Source: Rhizobacter sp.
GTDB taxonomy: Bacteria; Pseudomonadota; Gammaproteobacteria; Burkholderiales; Burkholderiaceae_C
Direction: 5' to 3'
NCBI GenBank assembly: GCA_025360945.1
Contig: JANYBE010000516.1
Coordinates: 1-5,039 of the forward strand
Length of the DNA stretch: 5,039 nt
The notes below the pieces were generated by a model. That model ran no database searches and had not been told where the DNA came from. It saw only the letters and a list, made by a program, of their open reading frames with translations. Below are positions 4,698 through 5,039 of the stretch, piece after piece (positions within the stretch are counted from its first letter, which is position 1; each line of letters begins with the position of its first letter). A program made the translations under genes and the position numbers.

Positions 4698-5039
4698 GCG
4701 CCATCACGGTCTACCTGCCGCGCGACTCGGCCGCGCTCGCGGTCGGTGCCGACGAGGTCGCATCGGCGCTGCAGGCCGAATGCACACGCCGCGGCATCGC
4801 GCTGAACCTGGTGCGCAACGGCTCGCGCGGGATGTTCTGGCTGGAGACCTTAGTCGAGGTCGCCACACCGCAAGGCCGCATCGCCTACGGCCCGGTCGCG
4901 CCCGAGGACGTGCCCGCGCTGCTCGACGCCGGCCTGCTCGCCGGCAGCCCGCACGCGCTGTGCCAAGGCGTCACCGAGCAGATCCCCTACCTCGCGAAAC
5001 AGCAACGCCTGACATTCGCGCGCATGGGCATCACCGACC
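4694..5039 (+). CDS. fdsB: NAD-dependent formate dehydrogenase beta subunit, N-terminal part (cut by window end)
   Basis: FdsB is the FMN- and 4Fe-4S-containing, NAD+-binding subunit, related to NuoF. With FdsG it transfers electrons from formate oxidation to NAD+. The first 115 residues are visible; the full protein in this family is about 500 residues, so the FMN, NAD and cluster sites lie beyond the edge. Recognisable stretches are YLPRDSAALAVGADEVA (7-23), LVRNGSRGMFWLE (39-51), GRIAYGPVAPEDVPALLDAG (61-80), HALCQGVTEQIPYLAKQ (87-103) and RLTFARMGITD (105-115), which match the N-terminal extension of FdsB-type proteins. The ATG shares ATGA with the fdsG stop and has GGAG 7 nt upstream. 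A TTA leucine codon at 4850-4852 is unusual for this GC-rich DNA. Downstream genes fdsA, fdsC and fdsD are expected from the known operon. Confidence 0.93.
   Translation, partial: MSAITVYLPRDSAALAVGADEVASALQAECTRRGIALNLVRNGSRGMFWLETLVEVATPQGRIAYGPVAPEDVPALLDAGLLAGSPHALCQGVTEQIPYLAKQQRLTFARMGITD

Noticed and set aside
4850..4852. TTA leucine codon in fdsB as a sign of foreign origin or regulation
   Set aside because: A single rare codon in an otherwise typical reading frame is not enough to claim transfer or codon-based control.

Overview
This is a GC-rich chromosomal window with GC-ending codons and 4-bp ATGA gene overlaps. The protein sequences (a Burkholderiales-style ProA and QueC, and an Fds-type soluble formate dehydrogenase) point to a betaproteobacterium of the order Burkholderiales, perhaps near the Rubrivivax/Leptothrix/Methylibium group. 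That placement is inferred from sequence character, not from a database search. No rRNA, tRNA, insertion sequence, CRISPR array or phage gene was seen.

Left part (1-986): a short AT-richer stretch holds a weak terminator-like hairpin and a possible tiny leader ORF, both on the minus strand. Next comes a minus-strand gene for an unrecognised 250-residue cytoplasmic protein (138-890). A 96-bp divergent spacer separates it from proA. That spacer carries an extended -10 element so close to the proA ATG that the proA mRNA may be leaderless.

Middle (987-2968): proA (gamma-glutamyl phosphate reductase, proline biosynthesis) and queC (7-cyano-7-deazaguanine synthase, queuosine precursor biosynthesis) overlap by ATGA and look co-transcribed. 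queC then faces the regulator gene tail to tail. Only 12 bp separate the two stop codons, and a 10-bp-stem hairpin covers the junction.

Right part (2981-5039): a minus-strand gene encodes a ModE-like helix-turn-helix protein fused to a periplasmic-binding-protein-like sensor domain. It is divergent from fdsG, which overlaps the start of fdsB. This matches the fdsR / fdsGBACD layout known from Cupriavidus necator (Ralstonia eutropha), where the operon encodes the soluble NAD+-dependent molybdenum formate dehydrogenase. FdsG and FdsB form the diaphorase-like unit that passes electrons from formate, oxidised by FdsA (expected beyond the right edge), to NAD+. The 136-bp divergent spacer has a good sigma70-like promoter (TTGCGA-17 bp-TACATT), an 8-bp inverted repeat spanning its -10, and a small hairpin just before the fdsG ribosome binding site.

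Overall the genes belong to known families. The least explained items are the unknown protein at 138-890, the left-edge leader candidate, and the operator structure of the fds spacer.
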